DNA from: Leminorella richardii
GTDB lineage: Bacteria > Pseudomonadota > Gammaproteobacteria > Enterobacterales > Enterobacteriaceae
Direction: 5' to 3'
DNA length: 64,000 bases
Assembly (NCBI RefSeq): GCF_900478135.1
Contig: NZ_LS483470.1
Span: 3,912,275-3,976,274, forward strand
The position numbers were made by a program, and so were the translations under genes. The notes under the pieces were generated by a model. The model did no database searches. It was not told the DNA's origin and worked only from the letters and a program-made list of their open reading frames with translations. Of this stretch, positions 7,492-16,843 are shown piece by piece. Numbering within the stretch: the stretch's first letter is position 1; the number at the start of each line of letters is the position of its first letter.

Positions 7492-8928
7492 ATGGCATTT
7501 GACGATTTGCGCAGCTATCTGCGCGCGCTGGAAGAGCACGGTCAGCTGCTCAGGATTGAGGAGCAGGTGCAGGCAGAACCGGATCTTGCTGCCGCTGCTA
7601 ACGCAACTGGCCGCATCGGTGAAGGCGCTCCCGCACTGTGGTTTGACAACATTGAAGGCTTTACCGACGCACGCGTAGCGCTAAACACTCTTGGCTCGTG
7701 GAAAAACCACGCGATCGCCATGGGCCTGCCGCCCAATACGGGAACCAAAGAGCAGATTGCGGAATTTATTCGCCGCTGGGAAAACTTCCCAGTTGCTCCC
7801 GTGCGCCGCGAGAGTCCACCCTGGGCGGAAAATACCGTCGACGGCGAAGATATCAACCTGTTCGACATTTTGCCCCTGTTTCGGCTAAACGACGGAGACG
7901 GCGGGTTCTATCTCGATAAGGCCTGTGTGGTTTCCCGCGATCCGCTGGACCCAGACCATTTCGGCAAGCAAAACGTCGGCATTTACCGTATGGAAGTGAA
8001 GGGCAAGCGCAAACTGGGGCTACAGCCAGTGCCAATGCACGACATTGCGCTGCACCTGCACAAGGCGGAAGAGCGCGGGGAAGACCTGCCCGTCGCTATT
8101 ACACTGGGCAACGACCCGATTATTACGCTGATGGGAGCGACGCCGCTAAAGTACGATCAGTCCGAGTATGAAATGGCGGGAGCGCTGCGCGGCTCTTCCT
8201 ATCCTATTGCCACGGCACCGCTGACCGGTTTCGACGTTCCCTGGGGCTCTGAGGTGATTCTGGAAGGGGTGATTGAAGGGCGCAAGCGGGAAATCGAAGG
8301 GCCGTTCGGCGAGTTTACCGGCCACTACTCCGGAGGTCGCAATATGACGGTGGTGCGCATTGATAAGGTCAGCTACCGCACCAAGCCAATCTTTGAGTCG
8401 CTCTACCTTGGCATGCCCTGGACCGAGATCGACTACCTGATGGGCCCGGCAACCTGCGTGCCGCTCTATCAGCAGCTAAAGGCCGAGTTCCCGGAAGTGC
8501 AGGCGGTGAACGCCATGTACACCCACGGCCTGCTGGCGATTATTTCCACCAAGAAGCGCTACGGCGGCTTTGCTCGCGCTGTGGGGCTGCGCGCCATGAC
8601 TACACCGCATGGCTTAGGCTACGTGAAGATCGTCATTATGGTGGACGAGGACGTCGACCCGTTCAACCTGCCTCAGGTGATGTGGGCTATCTCTGCCAAA
8701 GTCAACCCGGCAGGGGATTTGGTTCAGCTGCCTAATATGTCCGTGCTGGAGCTCGACCCGGGCTCTTCCCCGGCAGGCATTACCGACAAGCTGATTATTG
8801 ACGCCACCACGCCAGTGGCACCGGATAACCGCGGCCACTACAGCCAGCCGGTGCGCGATTTGCCGGAAACCAAGGGTTGGATTGAGAAACTGAACGCGCT
8901 GCTGGCGAATAAGAAGGAGGAAGCATAA
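7492..8928 (+). CDS. kpdC: UbiD-family non-oxidative hydroxyarylic acid decarboxylase, subunit C
   Basis: Prenyl-FMN-dependent decarboxylase of 478 aa that would convert 4-hydroxybenzoate, vanillate or related acids to phenols in the cytoplasm. The UbiD signature region is clear: GVIEGRKREIEGPFGEFTGH (about residues 258-277) with the conserved Glu residues, GLPPNTG near residue 78 and a C-terminal LELDPGSSPAGITDKLIIDA. A strong ribosome binding site AGAAGGAGA precedes the ATG. The stop codon shares its last base with the start of the subunit D gene (TAATG), showing translational coupling. Likely repressed by HosA. Confidence 0.92.
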   Translation: MAFDDLRSYLRALEEHGQLLRIEEQVQAEPDLAAAANATGRIGEGAPALWFDNIEGFTDARVALNTLGSWKNHAIAMGLPPNTGTKEQIAEFIRRWENFPVAPVRRESPPWAENTVDGEDINLFDILPLFRLNDGDGGFYLDKACVVSRDPLDPDHFGKQNVGIYRMEVKGKRKLGLQPVPMHDIALHLHKAEERGEDLPVAITLGNDPIITLMGATPLKYDQSEYEMAGALRGSSYPIATAPLTGFDVPWGSEVILEGVIEGRKREIEGPFGEFTGHYSGGRNMTVVRIDKVSYRTKPIFESLYLGMPWTEIDYLMGPATCVPLYQQLKAEFPEVQAVNAMYTHGLLAIISTKKRYGGFARAVGLRAMTTPHGLGYVKIVIMVDEDVDPFNLPQVMWAISAKVNPAGDLVQLPNMSVLELDPGSSPAGITDKLIIDATTPVAPDNRGHYSQPVRDLPETKGWIEKLNALLANKKEEA

Positions 8929-9164
8929 TGATTTGTCCACGCTGTGGTGATGAACACATTGAACTGATGGCAACGTCTCCGGTGCCTAACGTCTGGACGG
9001 TACACCAGTGCCAGCACTGCCTGTACACCTGGCGCTCCACAGAGCCCCTGCGCCGCACCAGCCGCGAGCACTATCCCGAAGCGTTTAAGATGACGCAAAA
9101 GGATATCGACGACGCGCCTCAGGTGCCGACCGTACCGCCGCTGCTGGCGGAGGGGAATCGCTAG
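8928..9164 (+). CDS. kpdD: Hydroxyarylic acid decarboxylase small subunit D
   Basis: Small protein of 78 aa, the third gene of the kpd/vdc/ecd operon, needed for full decarboxylase activity in relatives. Two Cys pairs, CPRC at residues 3-6 and CQHC at residues 28-31, suggest a zinc-ribbon fold. The middle YTWRSTEPLRRTSREHYPE is typical of the family. Its ATG overlaps the stop of subunit C by one base and GAAGGAGGAAG lies just upstream, so expression is tied to subunit C. Confidence 0.9.
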   Translation: MICPRCGDEHIELMATSPVPNVWTVHQCQHCLYTWRSTEPLRRTSREHYPEAFKMTQKDIDDAPQVPTVPPLLAEGNR

Positions 9165-9187
9165 GGCTCGTTTGAGGCCATGATTAA

Positions 9188-9218
9188 CGTCGGCGATAGC
9201 GTTGAGCTTTCGCCGACG
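9188..9218 (+). terminator. Hairpin after the decarboxylase operon
   Basis: Eight-base arms CGTCGGCG and CGCCGACG with a 15-base loop, 24 bases after the subunit D stop codon and just before the 3' end of the opposing gene. There is no T tract, so this may protect RNA ends rather than terminate. Confidence 0.4.
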
Positions 9219-9222
9219 GATG

Positions 9223-9591
9223 TCATGGCGTCTTTAAACGGCGCGGAGGTAGTTTAAAAAGTCGAGGGACGGCAATAAACCACTGTATGTAGCCTGAAGC
9301 AAAGAATGTTAACCAGATTAGAAAGAGCATGATGTAGCTGTTGGTCAACGTGTTTATTTCGCCAGAAAAACATAGATCGTCGAGCAGAAAGATGAGAGCG
9401 GTAATAGCGAGGGAGACAATGCTCAGGGGGGCGCAGACTATCATCATTGCTAATGTCATGACACTAATCAGCTCAATGATATATTTCATCTCGCTAAGCA
9501 CGGTCAACCGATATATTGAAAATACCAAGATCGATAGGCTTAACAATAGCCACAGTATTTGAGCGCTATTGATAATGTATCTTTTAGCCAC
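9223..9591 (-). CDS. Hypothetical membrane protein
   Basis: A 122-aa protein I do not recognise. Four hydrophobic segments are visible (LWLLLSLSILVFSIY, IELISVMTLAMMIVCAPL, SIVSLAITALIFLL and YIMLFLIWLTFFASGYI), ending in a basic tail (PRLFKLPPRRLK). The start is GTG at 9591 with AAAGGA seven bases upstream. It lies 37 bases downstream of the Glu-Pro repeat gene on the same strand, so it is likely the last gene of that small operon. Its codon use is more AT-rich than its neighbours. No function can be proposed. Confidence 0.6.
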   Translation of the reverse strand: MAKRYIINSAQILWLLLSLSILVFSIYRLTVLSEMKYIIELISVMTLAMMIVCAPLSIVSLAITALIFLLDDLCFSGEINTLTNSYIMLFLIWLTFFASGYIQWFIAVPRLFKLPPRRLKTP

Positions 9592-9628
9592 GTTAAGTCC
9601 TTTGATGTCCAGTTTGTCCGGCAGCGTT

Positions 9629-11362
<1,734 letters not shown>

Positions 11363-11437
11363 TCCTTTCCTATTTCCCTACGTTATTCAAGTTGAGGTTA
11401 GCTTTATGACGATACATTGGTATCACTCGTCATAAAA

Positions 11438-11869
11438 TTAGCTGGCAAGATCTCCTAGGGTACGCAGAATAAAAACGACTATAGCAAACCCGACTAACAA
11501 CTTGATATAGAAAGGTGTTTTGTATTCTTTTCTCGGTACCTGACCGCCACCTTGCTTTATCGATCTGTTTGTTTTTTGTATGAATGGTTCTGATTGAATG
11601 AGAGGTGCTTCCTTCTCAACCAGCTCTACCGTTTCCTCAATCGTAGCCTGAGCCATTTGGCGATCTGGTCTGTCGTCCACCAGACCCTGCTCTACCAGCC
11701 AGGTAAACAGCCGATAGGCGGTGTTAAAACGCAGATCGCTGCGGCGAAGCAATATCGGGCGCACGCTAGCAAACTGCCCGTCGGTGATAAAGCCGGTATT
11801 ATGAAGCTGTGTCAGCAGCTCCAGCGTCTGTCGCTGCGTGTCGGTTTCGCTATTCGTTAAGGTCGTCAT
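11438..11869 (-). CDS. Hypothetical tail-anchored protein sharing the 52-residue module
   Basis: A 143-aa protein of unknown function. Residues about 14-66 are a copy of the module found twice in the neighbouring gene (ELLTQLHNTGFITDGQF, LRFNTAYRLFTWLVEQGLV). A hydrophobic C-terminal segment (FYIKLLVGFAIVVFILRTL) suggests a membrane tail anchor. The ATG at 11869 is preferred because the longer reading (ATG at 11947) would overlap the end of the phosphopantetheinyl transferase gene and has no ribosome binding site; the site for 11869 is also weak. It is the first gene of the presumed three-gene unit 11869-9223. Confidence 0.6.
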   Translation of the reverse strand: MTTLTNSETDTQRQTLELLTQLHNTGFITDGQFASVRPILLRRSDLRFNTAYRLFTWLVEQGLVDDRPDRQMAQATIEETVELVEKEAPLIQSEPFIQKTNRSIKQGGGQVPRKEYKTPFYIKLLVGFAIVVFILRTLGDLAS

Positions 11870-11921
11870 ATCGTCAGCGTCTTCTGGTTTATTACGTTTC
11901 TGGTTATACCCTATTTTGCAG

Positions 11922-12653
11922 TCAGCGCCGAGCGCCATCGGCGGCAAATGTGACCATACTGGTCAGCGGCTCAGGGCTAAAGCTCAGCGTATCGGCGTCA
12001 ATCCGCCAGACGGAAATTTGCTCAGCCGACAACGGTGTGTCACAGGCGGCGCTCCAGAGCACGTCATTATCTCGCTGAATGTAGCAGAAAGGCGAGGGTG
12101 AAAAATCGGTTCGAACTGTCCGCTGGGAGGGAGAAACGGCAATCTGCTTCATCTGCCAGACGCCTTTGGCAGAAAGCTTAAGCACCGACTCACGAAGGGT
12201 CCACAGTTGCCAAAATCCGTCCGTTTGGCTGCTTTCCGGTAGAGAAGCAAGCCAAAGGCACTCTTCTTCGCTAAAGCTGTACTGTGCCAGCGCCAGCAGC
12301 TTTTTTCGCGGCCTGTTTTGTTCGATATCTACGCCAACGCGGCAGCCCTGCGCCAGCGCCACAATCAGGTCGGTACCGCTGTGGCTCAGGTTAAAGTCCG
12401 GCAGCGAGGCCGAAGCAAACGAAGGCCTGCCGTTAACGGGCTCTCCCATTTCAGGCAGTTGGTCACAGCCAAACTGTCGATGCATCAGCTCTGCCAACAG
12501 CCAGCGCCCGGTAAGAAACTGACAGCGGCGCTGTGGCGTGAAAGCCTCGCTTTGCGTCAGAATGGACGGTGACAGTCGCGCCAGCGAAGGAGGCAGCCAG
12601 TTTTCATCTGGCAGCCTCACTGTAGCGAGCGTTAGGGAGGGGGGCTGTGACAT
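11922..12653 (-). CDS. acpT: 4'-phosphopantetheinyl transferase of the aryl polyene cluster (AcpT-like)
   Basis: Transfers 4'-phosphopantetheine from CoA to the conserved Ser of acyl carrier proteins, here most likely ApeE and ApeF. Sfp-type features: NLSHSG near residue 88, the Mg-binding GVDIE (Asp109, Glu111), and WTLRESVLK with Glu155 and Lys159. The 243-aa length is usual for Sfp/AcpT types. Six bases separate it from the apeR stop codon, so it is the distal gene of the APE operon. In E. coli O157, acpT also adjoins a related fatty-acid-like cluster. The symbol is by analogy. Confidence 0.85.
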   Translation of the reverse strand: MSQPPSLTLATVRLPDENWLPPSLARLSPSILTQSEAFTPQRRCQFLTGRWLLAELMHRQFGCDQLPEMGEPVNGRPSFASASLPDFNLSHSGTDLIVALAQGCRVGVDIEQNRPRKKLLALAQYSFSEEECLWLASLPESSQTDGFWQLWTLRESVLKLSAKGVWQMKQIAVSPSQRTVRTDFSPSPFCYIQRDNDVLWSAACDTPLSAEQISVWRIDADTLSFSPEPLTSMVTFAADGARR

Positions 12654-12659
12654 AGGTTT

Positions 12660-13889
12660 TTATGGCCAACGTTTAATAATGAGCGACGTATTGATGCCGC
12701 CAAAGGCAAAGTTGTTGGACTGAATGTATTCCGTGTCGATGCTGCGGCCTTCTCCCATAATATAGTCCAGCTGCCCACAGGCAGGATCGGGATTTTCCAG
12801 ATTGATGGTCGGAGCAAACCAGCCGCTGCGCATCATTTCCAAACTCAGCCAGGCTTCCAGCGCACCGCAGGCGCCCAGCGTGTGGCCAAAGTAGCTCTTC
12901 AGGGAGGAAATAGGCGTGCTGTCACCGAAAATCGCCTCTGTGGCGAGGCTTTCAGCCACGTCGCCGCGTTCTGTTGCCGTGCCGTGGGCAGAAATGTAGC
13001 CAATGTCTTTTGGCGACAGGTTTGCCGACGTTAACGCCTGTTCAATGCAGACTTGCATGGTTTCTTTGCGCGGTTGAGTAATGTGGGCCGCATCGCAGTT
13101 GGTAGCAAAGCCGACAATCTCACCATAAATCGTGGCGCCTCGCGCCTGAGCGTGAGAAAGCTCTTCCAGGATCAGCGTGCCTGCGCCTTCGCCAATGACC
13201 AGTCCATCGCGCTTGGCGTCAAACGGGCGAGGCGACAGCTCCGGTGTGTCGTTCATCTGGCTGGTGGCGAACAGGGTGTCGAATACGGCGGCTTCTGAAG
13301 GGCACAGCTCTTCCGCACCGCCGGCTACCATCACGTTCTGATAGCCGTGCTTAATGGCTTCGTAGGCGTAGCCGATAGCCTGACTGCCTGACGTACAGGC
13401 GCTTGACGTCGGAATAACTCGCCCGCGCAGGCCGAAAAACAGACCGGTATTAACCGCAGACGTATGGGGCATCATCTGTACGTAGGTAGTGGCGGTAATG
13501 CTGTAGACGTTTTTGTCGTTCAGCATGGTGCCAAACTCGCCGATCTGCTTAGTGCTGCCGGTTGAGGAACCGTAGGCGATACCGGTACTGCCGTCGGTCA
13601 GGGCCTCGCTGTCCAGTAGACCGGCCATCTCCAATGCCAGCTCAGTAGCGCGAGTGGACAGCAGAGAAACCCTGCCCATAGAGCGGATCTTCTTGCGGGT
13701 ATAGTGTTCAGGAAGGGCAAAGTCGACAATCGGTGCGCCAAGATGCGTATTCAGCCCGGCAAACTCTGTCCATGGCTGCATAAACCTGACGGCGTTCTGG
13801 CGCTTTTTGAGTGCGGCACAAACGCTTGGCCAATCGTTGCCGAGGGCAGTAACGCCGCCCATCCCGGTAATAACAACGCGACGTGTCAT
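12660..13889 (-). CDS. apeR: Aryl polyene beta-ketoacyl-ACP synthase ApeR
   Basis: FabF-like condensing enzyme of 409 aa that elongates the polyene chain on an ACP. The triad is intact: Cys165 in TSSACTSGSQ, His302 in SAHGTATERGD and His336 in SYFGHTLGACGA. GINTSLIIKRWP closes the protein. The start overlaps the apeQ stop by 4 bases (ATGA). Names in this cluster follow the published apeA-apeR order as I remember it, and gene order here runs C, D, E, F and on to R, which supports the assignment. Confidence 0.88.
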   Translation of the reverse strand: MTRRVVITGMGGVTALGNDWPSVCAALKKRQNAVRFMQPWTEFAGLNTHLGAPIVDFALPEHYTRKKIRSMGRVSLLSTRATELALEMAGLLDSEALTDGSTGIAYGSSTGSTKQIGEFGTMLNDKNVYSITATTYVQMMPHTSAVNTGLFFGLRGRVIPTSSACTSGSQAIGYAYEAIKHGYQNVMVAGGAEELCPSEAAVFDTLFATSQMNDTPELSPRPFDAKRDGLVIGEGAGTLILEELSHAQARGATIYGEIVGFATNCDAAHITQPRKETMQVCIEQALTSANLSPKDIGYISAHGTATERGDVAESLATEAIFGDSTPISSLKSYFGHTLGACGALEAWLSLEMMRSGWFAPTINLENPDPACGQLDYIMGEGRSIDTEYIQSNNFAFGGINTSLIIKRWP

Positions 13890-14617
13890 ATCATTCCTCC
13901 GTTAATCGATATGACCTGACGGGTGACGTAAGCCGCCGCGTCAGACATTAAATAGCTGGCTAGCCCTGCCACTTCTTCTGGCATCCCCATACGCTTTAAG
14001 GGGATCATCTTCATGGCTTCGTCCAGCGCGATCGGCTCCATATCCAGAATGCCGGTGTCAATCAGCCCGGGTGCAATGCAGTTAACCGTAATCTTTCGCT
14101 TTGCCAGTTCCAGCGCCAGCGCCTTGGTGGCGCCGATAATACCGGCTTTTGCGGCGCTGTAGTTAACCTGCCCGCGGTTGCCCATCAGGCCGGAAACGGA
14201 CGACAGCGTGACGATCCGTCCTCCCTGACGTAAACCGATCATCGGCATCACGCAGGGGTGAATAACGTTATAGAAGCTGTCCAGATTGGTGTGGATAACG
14301 CCGTCCCAGTCGCTCTCAGTCAGGGCGGGAAACGCGCCGTCGCGGATAATGCCCGCGTTGCTGACAACGCCGTAGTAGGCGCCGAACTGCTCGATATCCC
14401 GCTCAATCTCTTCGCGACACTGCTGCCGCTGGCTGATGTCAAAACGCAGGAGGCGGCCATTGCCTCCCGCACTCTTAATTTGATTCAGCGTTTTTTCTGC
14501 GCCGCTTCGGTCGCTTAAGTAGTGGACGACAGCGGTAAACCCGTCCTGAGCGAGGCGAAGGGCGATAGCCTGGCCGATGCCTTTACTGGCGCCGGTCACT
14601 AAAACAGAGCGGGTCAT
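13886..14617 (-). CDS. apeQ: Aryl polyene 3-ketoacyl-ACP reductase ApeQ
   Basis: FabG-like short-chain dehydrogenase of 243 aa that reduces the beta-keto group with NADPH in each polyene cycle. The N-terminal nucleotide-binding motif TGASKGIGQ, NAG in SNAGII, Ser140, and Tyr153 with Lys157 (YSAAK) are all present. C-terminal TRQVISINGGMI is standard for FabG. Overlaps both neighbours by 4 bases. Confidence 0.9.
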   Translation of the reverse strand: MTRSVLVTGASKGIGQAIALRLAQDGFTAVVHYLSDRSGAEKTLNQIKSAGGNGRLLRFDISQRQQCREEIERDIEQFGAYYGVVSNAGIIRDGAFPALTESDWDGVIHTNLDSFYNVIHPCVMPMIGLRQGGRIVTLSSVSGLMGNRGQVNYSAAKAGIIGATKALALELAKRKITVNCIAPGLIDTGILDMEPIALDEAMKMIPLKRMGMPEEVAGLASYLMSDAAAYVTRQVISINGGMI

Positions 14618-15102
14618 GGCGTAGTTTCCTGTGCGTTGGGCGGCTGCATGAGCTGCCGCAGTTCCATATCGTCCGGCTGGTAGACGTTCAGCTTTGCGCG
14701 AGTGGCGTTTTCTTCCCCGTTCAGGGCGATGCGGCAGTCAAAGCTGGCGAGTTTGTCGTCCTGTAGCAGCATGGTGACGCTGACGGTAAGGCTGCTGCCG
14801 TGGGGATAGGCACCCACCGAGGACTTAAAGCCGCGGCTGCCCAGCAGCATGCCAAGCTTTGGTTCACGGCCAAGCTTTAGCCCGTGCCAGCCGCGCCAAA
14901 CGCCAATGGTTTGCGCCATGATTTCAATGGCGAACCAGGCGGGCAGATCTCCTTGAGGCGTCAGAAACGGCGCTAAAACGCCGTCTTGGGCAACGCGCAC
15001 TTCACACACAGCGCCTTCGTCATCAACGGCGAGCACGTTCTCGACAAACACCATCGGGAGTTCGTGCGGAAGGTAGCTGGCCGCTGGTTGAAATTCCGTC
15101 AT
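14614..15102 (-). CDS. apeP: Aryl polyene 3-hydroxyacyl-ACP dehydratase ApeP
   Basis: Hotdog-fold dehydratase of 162 aa (FabZ/FabA superfamily). LPHELPMVFVENVLAVDDEG near the N-terminus resembles the FabZ active-site loop, and FAIEIMAQTIGVWRGWHG carries the helix with the acidic catalytic residue. It would remove water to make each double bond; ApeI is the second dehydratase of the cluster. Overlaps apeQ and apeO by 4 bases each. Confidence 0.85.
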   Translation of the reverse strand: MTEFQPAASYLPHELPMVFVENVLAVDDEGAVCEVRVAQDGVLAPFLTPQGDLPAWFAIEIMAQTIGVWRGWHGLKLGREPKLGMLLGSRGFKSSVGAYPHGSSLTVSVTMLLQDDKLASFDCRIALNGEENATRAKLNVYQPDDMELRQLMQPPNAQETTP

Positions 15103-16268
15103 CCCACTTCTCCTAACAGTATGCAGGCGTTATTTCCACCAAACGCGAACGAGTTGGAGATAATCGCTTTTTTTGTCAGCCGCCGAGGCTGCGTAACAAG
15201 ATGAATGTCAGCAATAGTGTCGTCTTTGTCCGACGATGAAAAGTCCTGAACCGGCAGGGTGAGATCGCGATCGAGGATTAGCCAAGAGAGAATTGCTTCG
15301 GTAATTCCCGCAGCGCCCAGCGTGTGCCCTGTCAGGTGTTTGGTTGAGCTGCACGGCGTCTCGGAACCAAAAACGCGGTGAACCGCAAGGCTTTCTGCCG
15401 AATCGTTAAGGGGCGTTGCTGTACCGTGCAGGTTAACGTAGCCCACTTGTTCTGGCGTCATGTCAGCCTGAGCCAGCGCCATGCGCATGGCGCGCTCTGC
15501 CCCTTCTCCCTGTGGGTGAGGGGCGGACATGTGCCAGGCGTCTGAGGATTCACCGTATCCCAGCAGCGCCACGCGAGACGGCTCACGGGTAAGTAGAATC
15601 AGCCCGGCGCTCTCGCCGATGTTAATGCCGTCGCGATCTTTAGCAAACGGGCGGCAGCGCTGATAGGAAACGGACTCTAAGCTGTCAAAGCCGTTGATCG
15701 CCATGCGGCACAGACTGTCTGCACCGCCAACCAGCGCAGCGTCCGCCAGCCCTGCCTGTATCAGACGAGCGCCGCTGATGATGGCGCGCGCGCTGGAGGA
15801 ACAGGCGGTAGACAGGGTATAGGCCGGGCCGTTCAGCGACAGCAGCGCGGCTAAAAATGAGGAGGGATCTCCCAGCTCCTGCTGCTGGTAGTGATAGTGT
15901 TCGGGAAGTACGCCGTGCTCAAGCTGATGGGCTATCGCCAGTTCACCCTCATGAATGCCAGACGTGCTGGTGCCCATGACCACCGCCACGCGGTGAGTGC
16001 CAAAACGGGCGATGGCGTCGTCAACCTGAGGGCGGATTTGCGCCAGCGCTGACATCAGCAGGCGATTGTTGCGAGAGCTATGGCGGGAAAGATGCGGTGG
16101 AACGTTTGGCAGTTCGCAGGTAGCGGCGCCTATCCAGGTTGATTTCCCGTTCAGCAGCCAGCCGTCTTTAGGGGCAAGCCCGCTGCGCCCTGAGGCCAGG
16201 CTGGCGCTGATTTCGTTCAGCTCGCTCCCCAGCGAGTTAGTCAGGCCAGCGCAGGAAATAGAGATCAT
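15099..16268 (-). CDS. apeO: Aryl polyene beta-ketoacyl-ACP synthase ApeO
   Basis: Main condensing enzyme of the type II polyene synthase, 389 aa. Cys156 (LSTACSSSA), His281 (NLHGTATPLND) and His315 (KHLTGHTLGAAG) form the triad. In characterised APE systems ApeO works as a heterodimer with the chain-length-factor-like ApeC, also encoded here. Overlaps apeP and apeN by 4 bases. Confidence 0.88.
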   Translation of the reverse strand: MISISCAGLTNSLGSELNEISASLASGRSGLAPKDGWLLNGKSTWIGAATCELPNVPPHLSRHSSRNNRLLMSALAQIRPQVDDAIARFGTHRVAVVMGTSTSGIHEGELAIAHQLEHGVLPEHYHYQQQELGDPSSFLAALLSLNGPAYTLSTACSSSARAIISGARLIQAGLADAALVGGADSLCRMAINGFDSLESVSYQRCRPFAKDRDGINIGESAGLILLTREPSRVALLGYGESSDAWHMSAPHPQGEGAERAMRMALAQADMTPEQVGYVNLHGTATPLNDSAESLAVHRVFGSETPCSSTKHLTGHTLGAAGITEAILSWLILDRDLTLPVQDFSSSDKDDTIADIHLVTQPRRLTKKAIISNSFAFGGNNACILLGEVG

Positions 16269-16843
16269 GAGGCAGTATCCATATTCTGTATCTGAATTTG
16301 GTAGCCAAAGCCGTGATGGATGATGGCAACAGGCTGGCGCTTGCCGCCTTCACTGTGATAGAGAATTTCGCTCACGGTTTCGCCTTGGCTGTCCAGCAGC
16401 AGGCGCTGGTCTCCGCGCTCTACCAGTGACCACCCTTTGGGCAGGTTTGGCGCCCAGTCTGCGATTGGCCAGTAGCTCATCATAATGTCTGAGAGAACCT
16501 GCTCTGCCGGAGGCAACTGCCCAAGGGCAACGGACTGCTCGGTATGGATCCCCTCTGCGTCGTAAGTCACTTTAAACAGGCGTATGCCAATGGGGGAAAG
16601 CGCAGCCAGCGTGATTTTTTGACCATCGGCGTCCAGCATCACCATGAGCGACTGTGCCTTGCCGTCAACCGTTGCCGTCAGTAGCTGCTGCTGACTTAGC
16701 GGCGCGCTAAGCACTGGTGCGGGCAGAGCAACGCGCGCGCCGGGCTTTAGCCAGGCCTGAGGATGCGATCCGCTTTGCGACAGCGAACAGCCGCAAAGCA
16801 GCAGAATAAGTAGAGTCAGTGGCGCCCACGACGTTATTTTCAT
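16265..16843 (-). CDS. apeN: Aryl polyene cluster lipoprotein ApeN (DUF3261)
   Basis: A 192-aa putative outer-membrane lipoprotein with a signal peptide and lipobox LLLCGC (Cys about residue 19). The Ser at +2 is compatible with outer-membrane sorting. It resembles DUF3261 proteins found in APE clusters; I do not know its biochemical role. With the LolA-like ApeL and the MMPL pump ApeM it forms the likely export and anchoring module. Overlaps both neighbours by 4 bases. Confidence 0.8.
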   Translation of the reverse strand: MKITSWAPLTLLILLLCGCSLSQSGSHPQAWLKPGARVALPAPVLSAPLSQQQLLTATVDGKAQSLMVMLDADGQKITLAALSPIGIRLFKVTYDAEGIHTEQSVALGQLPPAEQVLSDIMMSYWPIADWAPNLPKGWSLVERGDQRLLLDSQGETVSEILYHSEGGKRQPVAIIHHGFGYQIQIQNMDTAS